DNA from: Streptomyces sp. NBC_00443
GTDB taxonomy: Bacteria > Actinomycetota > Actinomycetes > Streptomycetales > Streptomycetaceae
Assembly: GCF_036014175.1 (NCBI RefSeq)
Contig: NZ_CP107917.1
Coordinates: 5,766,001-5,830,000 of the forward strand
Reading direction: 5' to 3'
Length of the DNA stretch: 64,000 bases
Shown: piece by piece, positions 40,984-49,556 of the stretch
Numbering within the stretch: position 1 is the stretch's first letter
Layout: every line of letters starts with the position of its first letter
Program-made: the position numbers and the translations under genes
The notes under the pieces: generated by a model
Told to the model about the DNA's origin: nothing
What the model saw: only the letters and a program-made list of their open reading frames with translations
The model's database searches: none

Positions 40984-42813
40984 CTACACGCGCACGCCCA
41001 GCAACTCGGAGATACGATCCGGCGACACCGGCCGCGAGTACAGCCACCCCTGGCCGGTGTCGCAGCCGATCCGCCGCAGTCGTGAGGCCTGCGCCAGCGT
41101 CTCCACGCACTCCGCGGTGACCGTCAGCCCCAGCCGATGGGCCAGATCGATCATCGCCTCGACCACGACCTCGTCCGCCGGGTTCGGTGGGACGGCCGCG
41201 TTGTTGTCGCTCTCGTACTGGAAGCCCCGCACGAAGGAGCCGTCCAGCTTCAGGACCGAGACCGGCAGCCGGCTGAGGTACGCGAGGTTCGAGTAGCCCG
41301 TGCCGAAGTCGTCGATCGCGATACGTACGCCCATGTCGCTGAGCGCCTGGAGGTCCTGGATCGGGCGTCCCGCCGAGCCCATCACCGCGGACTCGGTCAG
41401 CTCCAACTGGAGCAGATGCGGGGCGAGTCCGGTCTCGCCGAGGATCCGGGCCACGTCCGCCACCAGGTCGGAGTCCCAGACCTGGCGGACGGCCACGTTC
41501 ACGCTCACGAAGATCGGCGGCTCGTCGGGGTGGGCCTCCTGCCAGGACTGCGCCTGGCGGCAGGCGGTCTCCAGGATCCAGCGGCCGAGCGGCACGATCG
41601 AGCCGTCCTCCTCGGCCAGTCCGATGAACCGATTCGGCGCCAGTACGCCGAACTGAGGATGATTCCAGCGGACAAGCGCCTCGACACCGCGCAGCCGGCC
41701 GTCGTCCATGCTCACCAGTGGCTGGTACTCCAGGGCGAACTCACCGCGCTCGATGGCGGGCCGGAGTGTGGAGGCGAGGGCCTGGCGGGTCATGAGGTGG
41801 GCGTTGCGTTCGGGGTCGAAGAGCGTCCAGCGGTCCTTGCCGTCCGCCTTCGCCCAGTACAGCGTCGTGTCGGCGGCGGTCATCAGGGCGGTGGGGGTGG
41901 TGCCGGCCGCGTGGCGTTCCACGACGCCGATAGAGGCGGACACCGACAGGCGCCGGCCGGAGATGTCGAAGGGGGCCCGCAGGGATTCGAGCACCGACTC
42001 GGCGAGGTCGGCCAGTTGCTCGGTGCCCGTCGAGTCCTCGACGAGCAGGGCGAATTCGTCACCGCCGAGCCGGGCCACCAGGGGTGGGATCGACCTGGTG
42101 TGTCCCGCTTCCTCGGCGCAGTGCGTGAGCCGCTCGGCGACGGCGGCCAGCAGCTTGTCGCCGACCCGGTGGCCGAGGGTGTCGTTGATCGCCTTGAAAC
42201 CGTCAAGGTCCAGGTAGCACAGGCCGATTCGGCCGGTGGTGCCGCTCTCGTCGTACGACTCCACCTCCAGCGCTGCCGTCAACCGCTCGAAGAACAGGGT
42301 GCGATTGGGCAGCCGGGTCACGAGGTCGTGCATCTGCAAGTGCCATAGCCGCGCCTGGAGTTCGCGCTGGGAGCTGATGTCGGTGACGGACAAAAGGACG
42401 CCGCCGGGCTCCGCACCGGGCAGGGGCGCGACCGTGACCTGCGCCCACAGGGAGCTTCCGTCCGGGTGCTTGATGCGGCGTGTGCAGCTCAGTTCGGCCT
42501 GCCGGCCGCGCAGCACCTCGCGGTAGGTGTGCCAGGTGCGGGCGTCGGAGGCGAGGTCCACCAGATCGGCGGCGACCGCCCCGGGCAGGTCCTCGGGGGT
42601 CGTGCCGAGCAGGTCGGCGAAGGACGGGTTGGCGCCGGTCACCAGGCCCTCGCGGTCGACCACGGCCATCGCCAGGGGGGCGGCGCTGAAGGCGGCGGAG
42701 GCGGCGGGGTGGGGCGGCGCCGCCGTACCGGGGGATCGTAGGTGGTTACTCTCTGTCACGGCTGCCCCGATGAGGTCTGCCGCGGGCGTCGGCCCTTCGG
42801 ACGTTCCGCTCAC
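40984..42813 (-). CDS. cdgA: PAS-GGDEF-EAL cyclic di-GMP enzyme, probably CdgA
   Basis: A 609-residue protein with a PAS domain (about 40-150), a GGDEF domain with intact RLGGDEFALL (diguanylate cyclase) and an EAL domain with GVEALVRW, ELTESAVM, IDDFGTGYSNLAYL and LKLDGSF (phosphodiesterase). Both activities look possible, so direction must be decided in the cell. GTG 42813, preceded by GGAGCG, is preferred to upstream in-frame ATGs because a palindromic extragenic element occupies 42877-42909. No membrane segments. In Streptomyces a PAS-GGDEF-EAL gene near the csl region is cdgA, a BldD target affecting development; a BldD-like site lies 272 bases upstream here. Confidence 0.8.
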   Translation of the reverse strand: MSGTSEGPTPAADLIGAAVTESNHLRSPGTAAPPHPAASAAFSAAPLAMAVVDREGLVTGANPSFADLLGTTPEDLPGAVAADLVDLASDARTWHTYREVLRGRQAELSCTRRIKHPDGSSLWAQVTVAPLPGAEPGGVLLSVTDISSQRELQARLWHLQMHDLVTRLPNRTLFFERLTAALEVESYDESGTTGRIGLCYLDLDGFKAINDTLGHRVGDKLLAAVAERLTHCAEEAGHTRSIPPLVARLGGDEFALLVEDSTGTEQLADLAESVLESLRAPFDISGRRLSVSASIGVVERHAAGTTPTALMTAADTTLYWAKADGKDRWTLFDPERNAHLMTRQALASTLRPAIERGEFALEYQPLVSMDDGRLRGVEALVRWNHPQFGVLAPNRFIGLAEEDGSIVPLGRWILETACRQAQSWQEAHPDEPPIFVSVNVAVRQVWDSDLVADVARILGETGLAPHLLQLELTESAVMGSAGRPIQDLQALSDMGVRIAIDDFGTGYSNLAYLSRLPVSVLKLDGSFVRGFQYESDNNAAVPPNPADEVVVEAMIDLAHRLGLTVTAECVETLAQASRLRRIGCDTGQGWLYSRPVSPDRISELLGVRV

Positions 42814-42876
42814 CGCTCGCTCCCGCAGTGCACTCGTTCTTCGGATGGGTCTCATCGGAATGGCCGGCCGGGTGAA

Positions 42877-42909
42877 GGGGGGTGCCCCCCTGCTCGAGCG
42901 AAGCCGAGC
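42877..42909. repeat. Extragenic palindromic element
   Basis: GGGGGG-TG-CCCCCC (42877-42890) next to GCTCG...CGAGC (42892-42896 and 42905-42909, loop AGCGAAGC). This CTCGAGCGAAGCCGAG-type hairpin pair occurs in many intergenic places in Streptomyces genomes. Confidence 0.6.
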
Positions 42910-43084
42910 CCTGGGGGCGGCCACCGGGCCGTGTCCGTGCAGGAAAGTGTCAGGAAAGTGTGCCGATCATAGAGGCTGGCCCGAGGGCCTTCCACCTACT
43001 GTTCAGTGTTCCCGCGTGACGCGCGCTTCTGACAGATCGTTTCTGCCCGCACGTGGACGGCTTCTTAGGGCCCCCGACCAGTTG

Positions 43085-43097
43085 TGACGTTCCGTGA
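43085..43097. promoter_or_regulatory. BldD-like binding site
   Basis: TGACGTTCCGTGA fits the symmetrical BldD pattern TNAC-N5-GTNA exactly. It is 272 bases upstream of the cdgA start and 131 bases upstream of the protease start. Confidence 0.5.
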
Positions 43098-43227
43098 GCG
43101 ATTCGGGGGTGTCGGTTCTGACGACCCCTCGGCCCTCTCACCCGTCTGGTGCAGCTGAACAGGACGTAGTACGACAATCCGACACAGGCTGGGTGCGGTG
43201 TCCCGCGAACCGCTCCCGGAGGTCCAC

Positions 43228-44625
43228 GTGCCGCGTCAGTTCCCCCTGCTCCGTGGGACGGGCCTGTTGCGGGACCGGCCCCGACTGCGCAGCACCGCCG
43301 CCGTGTTCACCACGATGTCGGCGCTGGCCGCGATCTCCCTGGTGGCCGGCCCCTCGGTCGCCGAACCGTTCGACCCCGCGCCGTGCGCCCTCAAACGCAC
43401 CGCGGCCCACCACTCCGAGGGCCTGGACACCTGGAACGCCGCCTATCCGCGCCCGACCCGCGAACTCGACGCGGTCATGGTGTTCCTGTCCTTCCCGGAC
43501 TCGGCACCCCTGACGACACCCGCCGAACTGACGGCCGACCACTTCCCGGCCACCACCCGCTTCTTCGAACGCGCCTCCTACGGCAGATTCACCCTGCGCC
43601 CGCATCCGCTCCGGCACTGGCTCCGCATGCCGCGCCCGTCGACGGCGTACGCCATACAGCGTGACTGGCGCGTCACCGACCGGGCCGCCTATCTGCGCGA
43701 CGCGCTCGCCGTGGCGGACCGGGCGGTGGACTTCTCCCGCTACGACATCGTGTACTTCGTCGCCGACCCGGACGCGCCCGGCGTCGACTCCGACGCCACG
43801 AAAGTCGTCAACCTGGACACCCCGCTGCGGGCCGACGGCACCGACATCCGGCGTGTCGTCACGGTGTTCGAAAACCATCCGCCGGACCGGCTGGTCCTCG
43901 CCCACGAGACCGGCCATGTCTTCGACCTGCCGGACCTGTACCACCGCCCGGTGGACGGCAAGGGCGACTGGGACACCTACGTCGGCGACTGGGACCTGAT
44001 GGGCAGCCAGTTCGGCATGGCACCGGATCTGTTCGGCTGGCACAAGTGGAAGCTGGGCTGGCTGGAGCCGCGGCAGGTGGTGTGCGTGCAGGGGCAGGGC
44101 GCCGGCTCCACCCGGCTGACGCTGGAACCGCTGTCGGCGGGGCCGGGGGTCCCGGCGCAGACGGGGGCGGCCGGGGCGTCCGGCCCGTCCGGAGCGGTCG
44201 GTGCGTACGGGACGTACGGGACGTACGGAGGGGCGTACGGCAGTTCCCACGGTTCGTCCGGCGCCGCTGTCCCGGGCTTCGGGCTGGGCCGCGGCATCAA
44301 GCTCGCCGTCGTCCCCACCGGGCCGGAGAGCGCCCTCGCCTTCGAGGCGCGCGGCTCGGTGGGCAATGACGCGCAGGGCTGCCGGCAGGGGGTGCTGGTG
44401 TACCGGGTGCGCAGCGAGACCGAGTCCGGGGGCGGGCCGGTCGAGGTGATCGACGCCCATCCGCGCAGTGAGGCCTGCTGGGAGGAGTCCGTGTATCCGC
44501 CGCTCGCGGACGCGCCGGTGGGGCTCGGCGAGAGCTTCACGGTGCGGGAGGAGGGCGTGCGGGTGGACGTGGAGGGGCGGACGGCTGCGGGGGCGTGGAC
44601 GGTGAAGATCACGGCGATCAGGTAG
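43228..44625 (+). CDS. M6-type secreted metalloprotease
   Basis: A 465-residue protein; GTG 43228 is preferred because CGGAGG ends 5 bases before it. A signal peptide or anchor spans about 20-46 (AVFTTMSALAAISLVAG, then SVAEPF). The zinc site is HETGH (226-230) followed by the DLPD... and the third ligand region GDWDLMGSQFG, as in immune-inhibitor-A-like M6 peptidases. A Gly/Tyr/Ser-rich insertion (repeated GTYG, about 315-350) interrupts the C-terminal beta domain. Probably degrades extracellular proteins. Divergent from cdgA, so both may share BldD-type control. Confidence 0.8.
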   Translation: MPRQFPLLRGTGLLRDRPRLRSTAAVFTTMSALAAISLVAGPSVAEPFDPAPCALKRTAAHHSEGLDTWNAAYPRPTRELDAVMVFLSFPDSAPLTTPAELTADHFPATTRFFERASYGRFTLRPHPLRHWLRMPRPSTAYAIQRDWRVTDRAAYLRDALAVADRAVDFSRYDIVYFVADPDAPGVDSDATKVVNLDTPLRADGTDIRRVVTVFENHPPDRLVLAHETGHVFDLPDLYHRPVDGKGDWDTYVGDWDLMGSQFGMAPDLFGWHKWKLGWLEPRQVVCVQGQGAGSTRLTLEPLSAGPGVPAQTGAAGASGPSGAVGAYGTYGTYGGAYGSSHGSSGAAVPGFGLGRGIKLAVVPTGPESALAFEARGSVGNDAQGCRQGVLVYRVRSETESGGGPVEVIDAHPRSEACWEESVYPPLADAPVGLGESFTVREEGVRVDVEGRTAAGAWTVKITAIR

Positions 44626-44836
44626 CGCGTGCGCCGAGTGCGGGGTCGCGTGGCGGTCCGGGTGTGCGCCGGGGTGGTATGGGCACGCCTGGTGCCCGGT
44701 GGTGTGCCGGGGCGGTAGCAGTGCGTACAGGGGGCCGGTGGTGTGCCGGGCCGGCTGGTTGTGCGCCCGGCGAGCGGGTTGTGCGCCGGGGGTATGCGAA
44801 AGGCCCCCCGCGTCTGCGAGGGGCTTTCACTGTCTG
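44626..44836. other. Low-complexity intergenic stretch with a hairpin
   Basis: Degenerate copies of GTGTGCCGGG/TGTGCGCCGGG words fill 44645-44795. A hairpin (GAAAG...CTTTC, 44799-44829) beside the tRNA half-copy resembles the tRNA-Lys terminators. No gene was recognised here. Confidence 0.6.
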
Positions 44837-44983
44837 TGCGCCGCCAGGGACTCGACCCCCGGACCCGCTGATGCTGCATTCCCCGGGGGATAACCCCCGG
44901 ACCCCCAGCCGCCCCTGCGGGACCGGGAGAGCCATCGTCAAAAGCGAAGGCCCCCCGCGTCTGCGAGGGGCCTTCACTGTCTG
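44837..44983 (-). repeat. Single 147-bp tRNA-Lys 3'-half repeat unit
   Basis: The 36-nt tRNA 3' half (44837-44872, one mismatch in the T stem) is followed by the same spacer with GGGGG/CCCCC hairpin seen in the 24-kb array and by the terminator of tRNA-Lys copy 3. The spacing to the intact tRNA is again exactly 147 bases. Confidence 0.9.
44946..44975 (-). terminator. Terminator of tRNA-Lys copy 3
   Basis: GAAGGCCCC (44946-44954) pairs perfectly with GGGGCCTTC (44967-44975); the interior can pair CGC with GCG. It is 8 bases beyond the tRNA 3' end. Confidence 0.8.
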
Positions 44984-45057
44984 TGCGCCGCCAGGGACTC
45001 GAACCCCGGACCCGCTGATTAAGAGTCAGCTGCTCTAACCAACTGAGCTAGCGGCGC
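44984..45057 (-). tRNA. tRNA-Lys (anticodon CTT), copy 3
   Basis: 74-nt cloverleaf identical to the copies at 24849 and 30773, anticodon loop CTCTTAA. The 5' end overlaps the last 10 bases of the prim-pol-like gene on the same strand, whose stop codon is the TAG at tRNA positions 8-10. Confidence 0.97.
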
Positions 45058-45623
45058 CTGCTGACGTCGTAGACCTTAGCACCCTGATCGGGGTGGGGAA
45101 AAATCGATATCCGAACGGCAGCGCGAGCCGCCCGCACGGCCGCCCAGAGCAGTACCTCGGGGCCCGGTAACCAGGGATTACGGGTGTCGGGGGCGACCAG
45201 CCAGCGGGAGCCCGAGGGGGTCTCGGCGGCGGACCCGCCCGGGACGGTCACGGCGTCTCCGGTGCCGTGGCACAGGAGCGGCGGGACGTCGCCCACGCGG
45301 CCGAGCTCCTCCCACCGCAGCAGGGAAGGCAGCCGCTGGGCCGTGCCGGGCGCGGCGAACAGCAGCATCCGGCCTCGGAGCATCGCCACCGGCCCCGATC
45401 CCGGGCCTTCCTCCCAGAGCCGGTCGACCATGCGTCGGCCGAAGATCGCGGGTGCGCTCACGACGTCGAAGACGGAACCGCAGCCCAGGACCACGGGGGC
45501 CGTCGGCTGCTCGTCCCAGAGCGCCCGGGTGCTGCGCGGATACGGTTCTGCGGAAGCGAGCCAGGCGGCGCCGTCCGCGGTGACGGAGGCGGGCGAGAAC
45601 GGGGCGTTGCTTGTGCTGCTCAT
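45048..45623 (-). CDS. Prim-pol-like small protein
   Basis: A 191-residue protein of the group annotated in Streptomyces as bifunctional DNA primase/polymerase N-terminal-like: TADGAAWLASAEPYPRSTRALWDEQPTAPVVLG in two pieces, CGSVFDVVSAPAIFGRRMVDRL, VTVPGGS, and SGSRWLVAPDTRNPWLPGPEVLLWA. It lacks the paired Asp/Glu and Ser-x-His catalytic residues of true prim-pols, so activity is doubtful. Its end is formed by the 5' end of tRNA-Lys copy 3 (TAG stop in the tRNA), suggesting that the original C-terminus may have been altered by a rearrangement at the tRNA. Confidence 0.65.
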   Translation of the reverse strand: MSSTSNAPFSPASVTADGAAWLASAEPYPRSTRALWDEQPTAPVVLGCGSVFDVVSAPAIFGRRMVDRLWEEGPGSGPVAMLRGRMLLFAAPGTAQRLPSLLRWEELGRVGDVPPLLCHGTGDAVTVPGGSAAETPSGSRWLVAPDTRNPWLPGPEVLLWAAVRAARAAVRISIFPHPDQGAKVYDVSRRR

Positions 45624-45762
45624 GGCAGATACATCTACCGACGGTGAGCGCTTCGTTCCCGAGAGTTCGCGGAAACCGGGACAGGGCGGGGTGGGAGGGC
45701 GTATCTTGCCCGCCCACCTGGCATATGCCATGGGGAGGGTGCGCCCGGGTCGGTCCCGTCGG

Positions 45763-46128
45763 TCACACCGGGTCGACGTGCCCCGGTCCCTCGACCCCCC
45801 GCATCAGATCCCTGCCGAACTCCACCATCTTCTTGGCGTAGTCCTCGGTCCACTCGGCCTGTGCGGCGATGTCGGCGGGCGTCAGCCGGTCGAAGCGCCG
45901 GGGATCCTCCAGCTGGGCCGCCGCGATGGCCTGGAACTCCATCGCACGGTCCGTCGCCGCCCGGAACGCCTGCGTCAGCTCGGTCGCCCGCGCCAGCAGA
46001 GCCCGCGGGTCGTCGATCGACTCCAGGTCGAAGAAGTGCTCCGGGTCGGAGGCCGCCTGCGCGGGCTCGAAGAGCAGGGGCGCGGGGCGTAGCCGCGGTT
46101 CGTTCCGACGCGGCGTGGGCTCCGCCAT
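45763..46128 (-). CDS. Conserved hypothetical helical protein
   Basis: A 121-residue protein with ribosome site GAGGAC before ATG 46128. It is rich in Ala, Glu, Asp and Arg and predicted all-helical: a Pro/Arg-rich start, then SDPEHFFDLESIDD, ARATELTQAFRAATDRAMEFQAIAA and WTEDYAKKMVEFGRDLM. No membrane segment, signal or catalytic motif is visible. I do not recognise the family. It stands alone. Confidence 0.6.
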   Translation of the reverse strand: MAEPTPRRNEPRLRPAPLLFEPAQAASDPEHFFDLESIDDPRALLARATELTQAFRAATDRAMEFQAIAAAQLEDPRRFDRLTPADIAAQAEWTEDYAKKMVEFGRDLMRGVEGPGHVDPV

Positions 46129-46287
46129 GTCTTGTCCTCCTCGTACGTCACCGATCTCGTAGGTCACCGTCCCCCTCCCCCGCTAGCGGAGGCATCCCCA
46201 GCGGACCGGCCCACCGTCCATTGTCCCGCGCCCACGCAAGTGGGCATCGGGCGCAGGTCAGAGGGACGGCCGCCGGGTCCTAGCAGG

Positions 46288-46700
46288 GCCGCCACGCCAC
46301 CCGATGCTCGGCGAGCCGCGCCAACACCGCGTGATTCGCCTCCCAACCATCCGGGCTGTATTCATTCGGCCGCCTCCGGCGGCGTGCCGGACTCCGTCCG
46401 GCGGAGGGGTGGCGTTGTGTGCAGGGCCGGGTGGTGTGTGTGCTGTTTCGCTCATGGCCGCCACGCCACCCGATGCTCGGCGAGCCGCGCCAACACCGCG
46501 TGATTCGCCTCCCAACCATCCGGGCTGTATTCATTCGGCCGCCTCCGGCGGCGTGCCGGACTCCGTCCGGCGGAGGGGTGGCGTTGTGTGCAGGGCCGGG
46601 TGGTGTGTGTGCTGTTTCGCTCATGGCCGCCACGCCACCCGATGCTCGGCGAGCCGCGCCAACACCGCGTGATTCGCCTCCCAACCATCCGGAAACTTCA
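46288..46700 (-). repeat. 169-bp tandem repeats of the helicase 3' end
   Basis: Two complete extra 169-bp units (46288-46456, 46457-46625) repeat about 70 bases of the helicase gene's 3' end (encoding HAVLARLAEHRVAWRP), its stop region and about 100 bases of downstream DNA with a CCTCCGGCGG...CCGTCCGGCGG hairpin. The true gene end (46626-46700) is the third, partial copy. The units are near identical. Apparent proteins crossing the region are artefacts of the repeats. The remaining 46129-46287 shows nothing recognisable. Confidence 0.9.
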
Positions 46701-47955
46701 CCACCGTCCCCAGTTGCACCGGCTCCGTCGACGGATAGTCGTCCAGCAGCTCGCTCACCCCTGCCCGGCACACGACGATGCACGCGTGGCGGTGGCGGGA
46801 GGCGAGGACGCACAGGCGGCCCGTTTCCAGGTGGAAGGCAGTGGCGTCGGGGCGGCCGGAGAGGGGGTGGAGGACCACGGTCACGTCGTACTCGCGGCCC
46901 TGGAGGCGATTCGCCGTGTCCACGGTGACGTCCGTCACCCCCAGCTCGGTCAGTGCCGCCCGGACCGCCGCCGCCTGGTCCCGGTGGGCCGTGCCGACGG
47001 CGATCCGGTCGGCGGTGAGGGGTGCGGCATCCGGCGAGCGTTCCGACGTCGCCGCGCCGCCCCGGTCCAGGAGGCGCCGTACGACCGTCGCGACCGCGCG
47101 TACCGCCTCGGGGTCCGTGCGCGGGGTGTGCCGGGCGGGCAGCTCAAGCAGCCCCCAGCCCGACTGGGCCGCCTCGTCGATCACCCGGTCCGGGCCCGAG
47201 CCGTCCGACGGGACCGCGAAGGCCAGGCCGCGGTCGCCGTGGTCCGTGCCGCTGCGGAAGGGGGTGTACGGGTAGAAGGCGTCGGAGACCAGAGGCGCGG
47301 CGGAGGCCGGGAGGCGCCAGGAGACCGGCAGACGGTGCTGGGGCAGCTCCGGATTGTGGGCCAGAAGGGTTGTCACGGCGGACCCCGAGGGGTCGTACGA
47401 CAGGCCCGCCCACTGCTCGCCGCCGACGATGGAGAACGGGTCCAGCTGACCCGGGTCGCCGACGAACAGCGCCCGTTCGAAGAGGCCGGCCACCGCGAGC
47501 AGCGAGTCCGAGCGCATCTGGTACGCCTCGTCGACGATCGCGTGCCGCCAGGGCTCGTCGACCTTGACGTGCGCCCACTTGGCCGCCGTCGAGATGACGA
47601 CCGAGAGGCCGCTCAGGTCGCCGGCCTTCGCCGACTTGCGTACGTTCGGCAGGTCGTCCAGCGCTTTGTCGTACGGGTCGGCGTCGCTGCTGTGCAGACG
47701 CCCCACCGGCAGCTCGGGGTTCTTCTCGGCGAGCCTGAGCACCAGGTCGTCGACCTGGGCGTTGGTCTGCGCGACGACCATCAGCGGGCGCCCGGCGTCG
47801 GCGAGTTCGAGGGCCGCACGGACGACGAGCGTGGACTTGCCGGCGCCGGGCGGGGAGTCGACGACGACACCGCGCGCGGTGCCGTGCAGCGTGTCGTGGA
47901 GGATCGCGTGGGTGGCCTCGGTCGCCGCGGCGCCGGGGTCGAACACGGCCGTCAC
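46621..47955 (-). CDS. SF1-type DNA helicase of a nuclease-helicase module
   Basis: A 444-residue ATPase from GTG 47955 (AGGAGG upstream, GTGA overlap with the preceding gene). Motif I PPGAGKST (Lys40), motif Ia VVAQTNAQVDDLVLRL, II IVDEAYQM, III FVGDPGQLDPF, a later SWRLP, V TANRLQGREYDVTVV and VI VLASRHRHACIVV make a full SF1 helicase of the Upf1/Dna2-like kind. There is no nuclease domain in the same chain; the Fe-S nuclease two genes upstream would supply it. The C-terminal end of the gene is duplicated in the tandem repeat downstream. Confidence 0.82.
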   Translation of the reverse strand: MTAVFDPGAAATEATHAILHDTLHGTARGVVVDSPPGAGKSTLVVRAALELADAGRPLMVVAQTNAQVDDLVLRLAEKNPELPVGRLHSSDADPYDKALDDLPNVRKSAKAGDLSGLSVVISTAAKWAHVKVDEPWRHAIVDEAYQMRSDSLLAVAGLFERALFVGDPGQLDPFSIVGGEQWAGLSYDPSGSAVTTLLAHNPELPQHRLPVSWRLPASAAPLVSDAFYPYTPFRSGTDHGDRGLAFAVPSDGSGPDRVIDEAAQSGWGLLELPARHTPRTDPEAVRAVATVVRRLLDRGGAATSERSPDAAPLTADRIAVGTAHRDQAAAVRAALTELGVTDVTVDTANRLQGREYDVTVVLHPLSGRPDATAFHLETGRLCVLASRHRHACIVVCRAGVSELLDDYPSTEPVQLGTVVKFPDGWEANHAVLARLAEHRVAWRP

Positions 47956-49556
47956 AGGACGTCCTCCTGGGTCAGCGGATCGGCGGCCTCGGGCACCTGC
48001 TCCCCGGGCGGCCCGCCGTGCGTCCACGGCGTCTCCTCCGGGTCGGGCAGCTTCGCGCCGCCGCGCTGCTCGTGCTCGAACACCGTGAAGCAGACCAGAT
48101 CGCCCTTCTCCGGCACCGACCCCTCCTCCGGCTCCTTGCCGCGGCCCATCTTGTCCAGCACCCGCAGCACCATCAGCGCGCCGTCGTCCCCGAAGTCCCC
48201 CTCGTGGCCGACGAACTCCGCCGACTGAGGCTTCCCACCCAGCGACCGGAACACCTTGGCGCGCTCGCCCAAATGCGGCCGGTCATCCGTGCGAACGGTG
48301 ACCAGAGGGCGCGGACTGGGCCGCTTGCCCTCGCTGTACGCCATGACGACATCGGTGACCTCGCCCGCGAACGCCTCCCCGGCCAGCCGCCGCCCCGCCA
48401 TCACCAGCGGGTCGTCGAGCGCCTCCTGCGCCTCCAGCCGGGCCTGTTCGCGCTCGCGCGCGGCGAGCTTGTTGGCGGCGGTGACCGCGTCGTCGCGGCG
48501 CGGCTGCGGCGGCTCGCCGGCCACGACACGGTCGCGGTGGCCGGTGAACGACCAGCGGTCCCGGGTCCACCGCTCCTCGACCCGCCCGGCCTCGGGCAGC
48601 TCGCGCACCAGGTCGAGGCCCCGCCACACCGCGTCCCAGGTGGGCCGGGTCCGGCTCTCGACGAGGGCGCGGATCTCCCGTTCGGCGCCGGTCAGGTCCC
48701 CGAGCCGGTCGTCCGCCTCCAGCCCGTCCTCGGCGGCGGCGAGGGCCGTACGCGCGCGGTCGTAGCGCTCGATGGCGGGGGCGAGCAGTTTGTTGTCGAA
48801 GGCCGGATCGGTGGCGGGACCGGCGGGCGGGCACAGCAGTTGGCCGTCGCGGTCCCGCGCGAGTTCCGCGCGCAGTGCCGCCTCGGCGCCCGTCTCACCC
48901 TCCGGCGGGGCGATCCACGCCAGCAGCGCGCCCAGGTGCTGGTCCTCCAGGGTGGACTGCCCGGTCGCCCAGTGCCGGGCCAGTACGTCGGTCATGGCCA
49001 GCAGCAGCGAGGAGCCCGGCACGCGGGCCCGCTCGCCGAAGTGGGTCAGCCAGCGGCCGAGCAACGGCACGCGCGGGGGCGCGGGATAGGGGGTCTCCGG
49101 GTCCTGTTCCGCCGTACGCCTGAAGCGCATGGAGCGGCCGAGGAGCCGTACGAAGTCGACGCCCGCGCGGCTGGGGACGATCAACTGCGGGGCGTCCGCG
49201 CACAGTTCGACCTCGACCTTGACCCGCTTGCCGGTCTCCGGATCGGTCTCGTTGCGCTCGGTGGCCTCGACGTCCTCGGCGAAGGCGTCGAAGTACGGCA
49301 GGACGACGTCCGCCAGCTCGGACAGGAAGCCGAACCTGAGGTCCCGGTCGCGCGGCTGCGGGACCACCAGCAGGTGCGGGGCGTCCCGGTCCGTGCCGAC
49401 CAGCGCGCCGAGCGGGGCGCCGGCCTCACCGGCGGTGGTCAGGGGCACGAAGACCAGCGGCCGCTCGGACAGGCGCCGGTGCCGGACGGTGGCGGCGGGC
49501 TGGGCGCGGCCCGTGCTGACGGCCTCGAGGCGGGCGAGGGTGGCGATCAGTGACAC
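47952..49556 (-). CDS. Unknown 534-residue protein of the nuclease-helicase module
   Basis: GTG 49556 overlaps the nuclease gene end by 10 bases, and its stop overlaps the helicase start by 4. It is predicted mixed alpha/beta, with RPLVFVPLTTAGEAGAPLGAL near the N-terminus, QPRDRDLRFGFLSELADVVLPYFD, LELCADAPQLIVPSRAGVDFVRLLGR-like central strands, a long charged helical region (about 290-420) and a C-terminal AGEAFAGEVTDVVMAYSEGKRP region. No known catalytic motif. Coupling to a nuclease and a helicase suggests a structural or regulatory subunit of one complex. I do not recognise the family. Confidence 0.65.
   Translation of the reverse strand: MSLIATLARLEAVSTGRAQPAATVRHRRLSERPLVFVPLTTAGEAGAPLGALVGTDRDAPHLLVVPQPRDRDLRFGFLSELADVVLPYFDAFAEDVEATERNETDPETGKRVKVEVELCADAPQLIVPSRAGVDFVRLLGRSMRFRRTAEQDPETPYPAPPRVPLLGRWLTHFGERARVPGSSLLLAMTDVLARHWATGQSTLEDQHLGALLAWIAPPEGETGAEAALRAELARDRDGQLLCPPAGPATDPAFDNKLLAPAIERYDRARTALAAAEDGLEADDRLGDLTGAEREIRALVESRTRPTWDAVWRGLDLVRELPEAGRVEERWTRDRWSFTGHRDRVVAGEPPQPRRDDAVTAANKLAAREREQARLEAQEALDDPLVMAGRRLAGEAFAGEVTDVVMAYSEGKRPSPRPLVTVRTDDRPHLGERAKVFRSLGGKPQSAEFVGHEGDFGDDGALMVLRVLDKMGRGKEPEEGSVPEKGDLVCFTVFEHEQRGGAKLPDPEETPWTHGGPPGEQVPEAADPLTQEDVL

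Larger units (their letters stand above)
42814..43227. other. Divergent regulatory region between cdgA and the M6-type protease
   Basis: No gene fits. It contains the palindromic element at 42877-42909 and the BldD-like site at 43085-43097, and must hold the promoters of both flanking genes. Confidence 0.6.

Noticed and set aside
44837..44872. A functional fourth tRNA
   Set aside because: The acceptor 5' strand, D arm and anticodon arm are missing.
46258..46928. Repeat proteins on either strand of the helicase 3' repeats
   Set aside because: They follow from the tandem 169-bp units, have no start signals and overlap the true helicase end.
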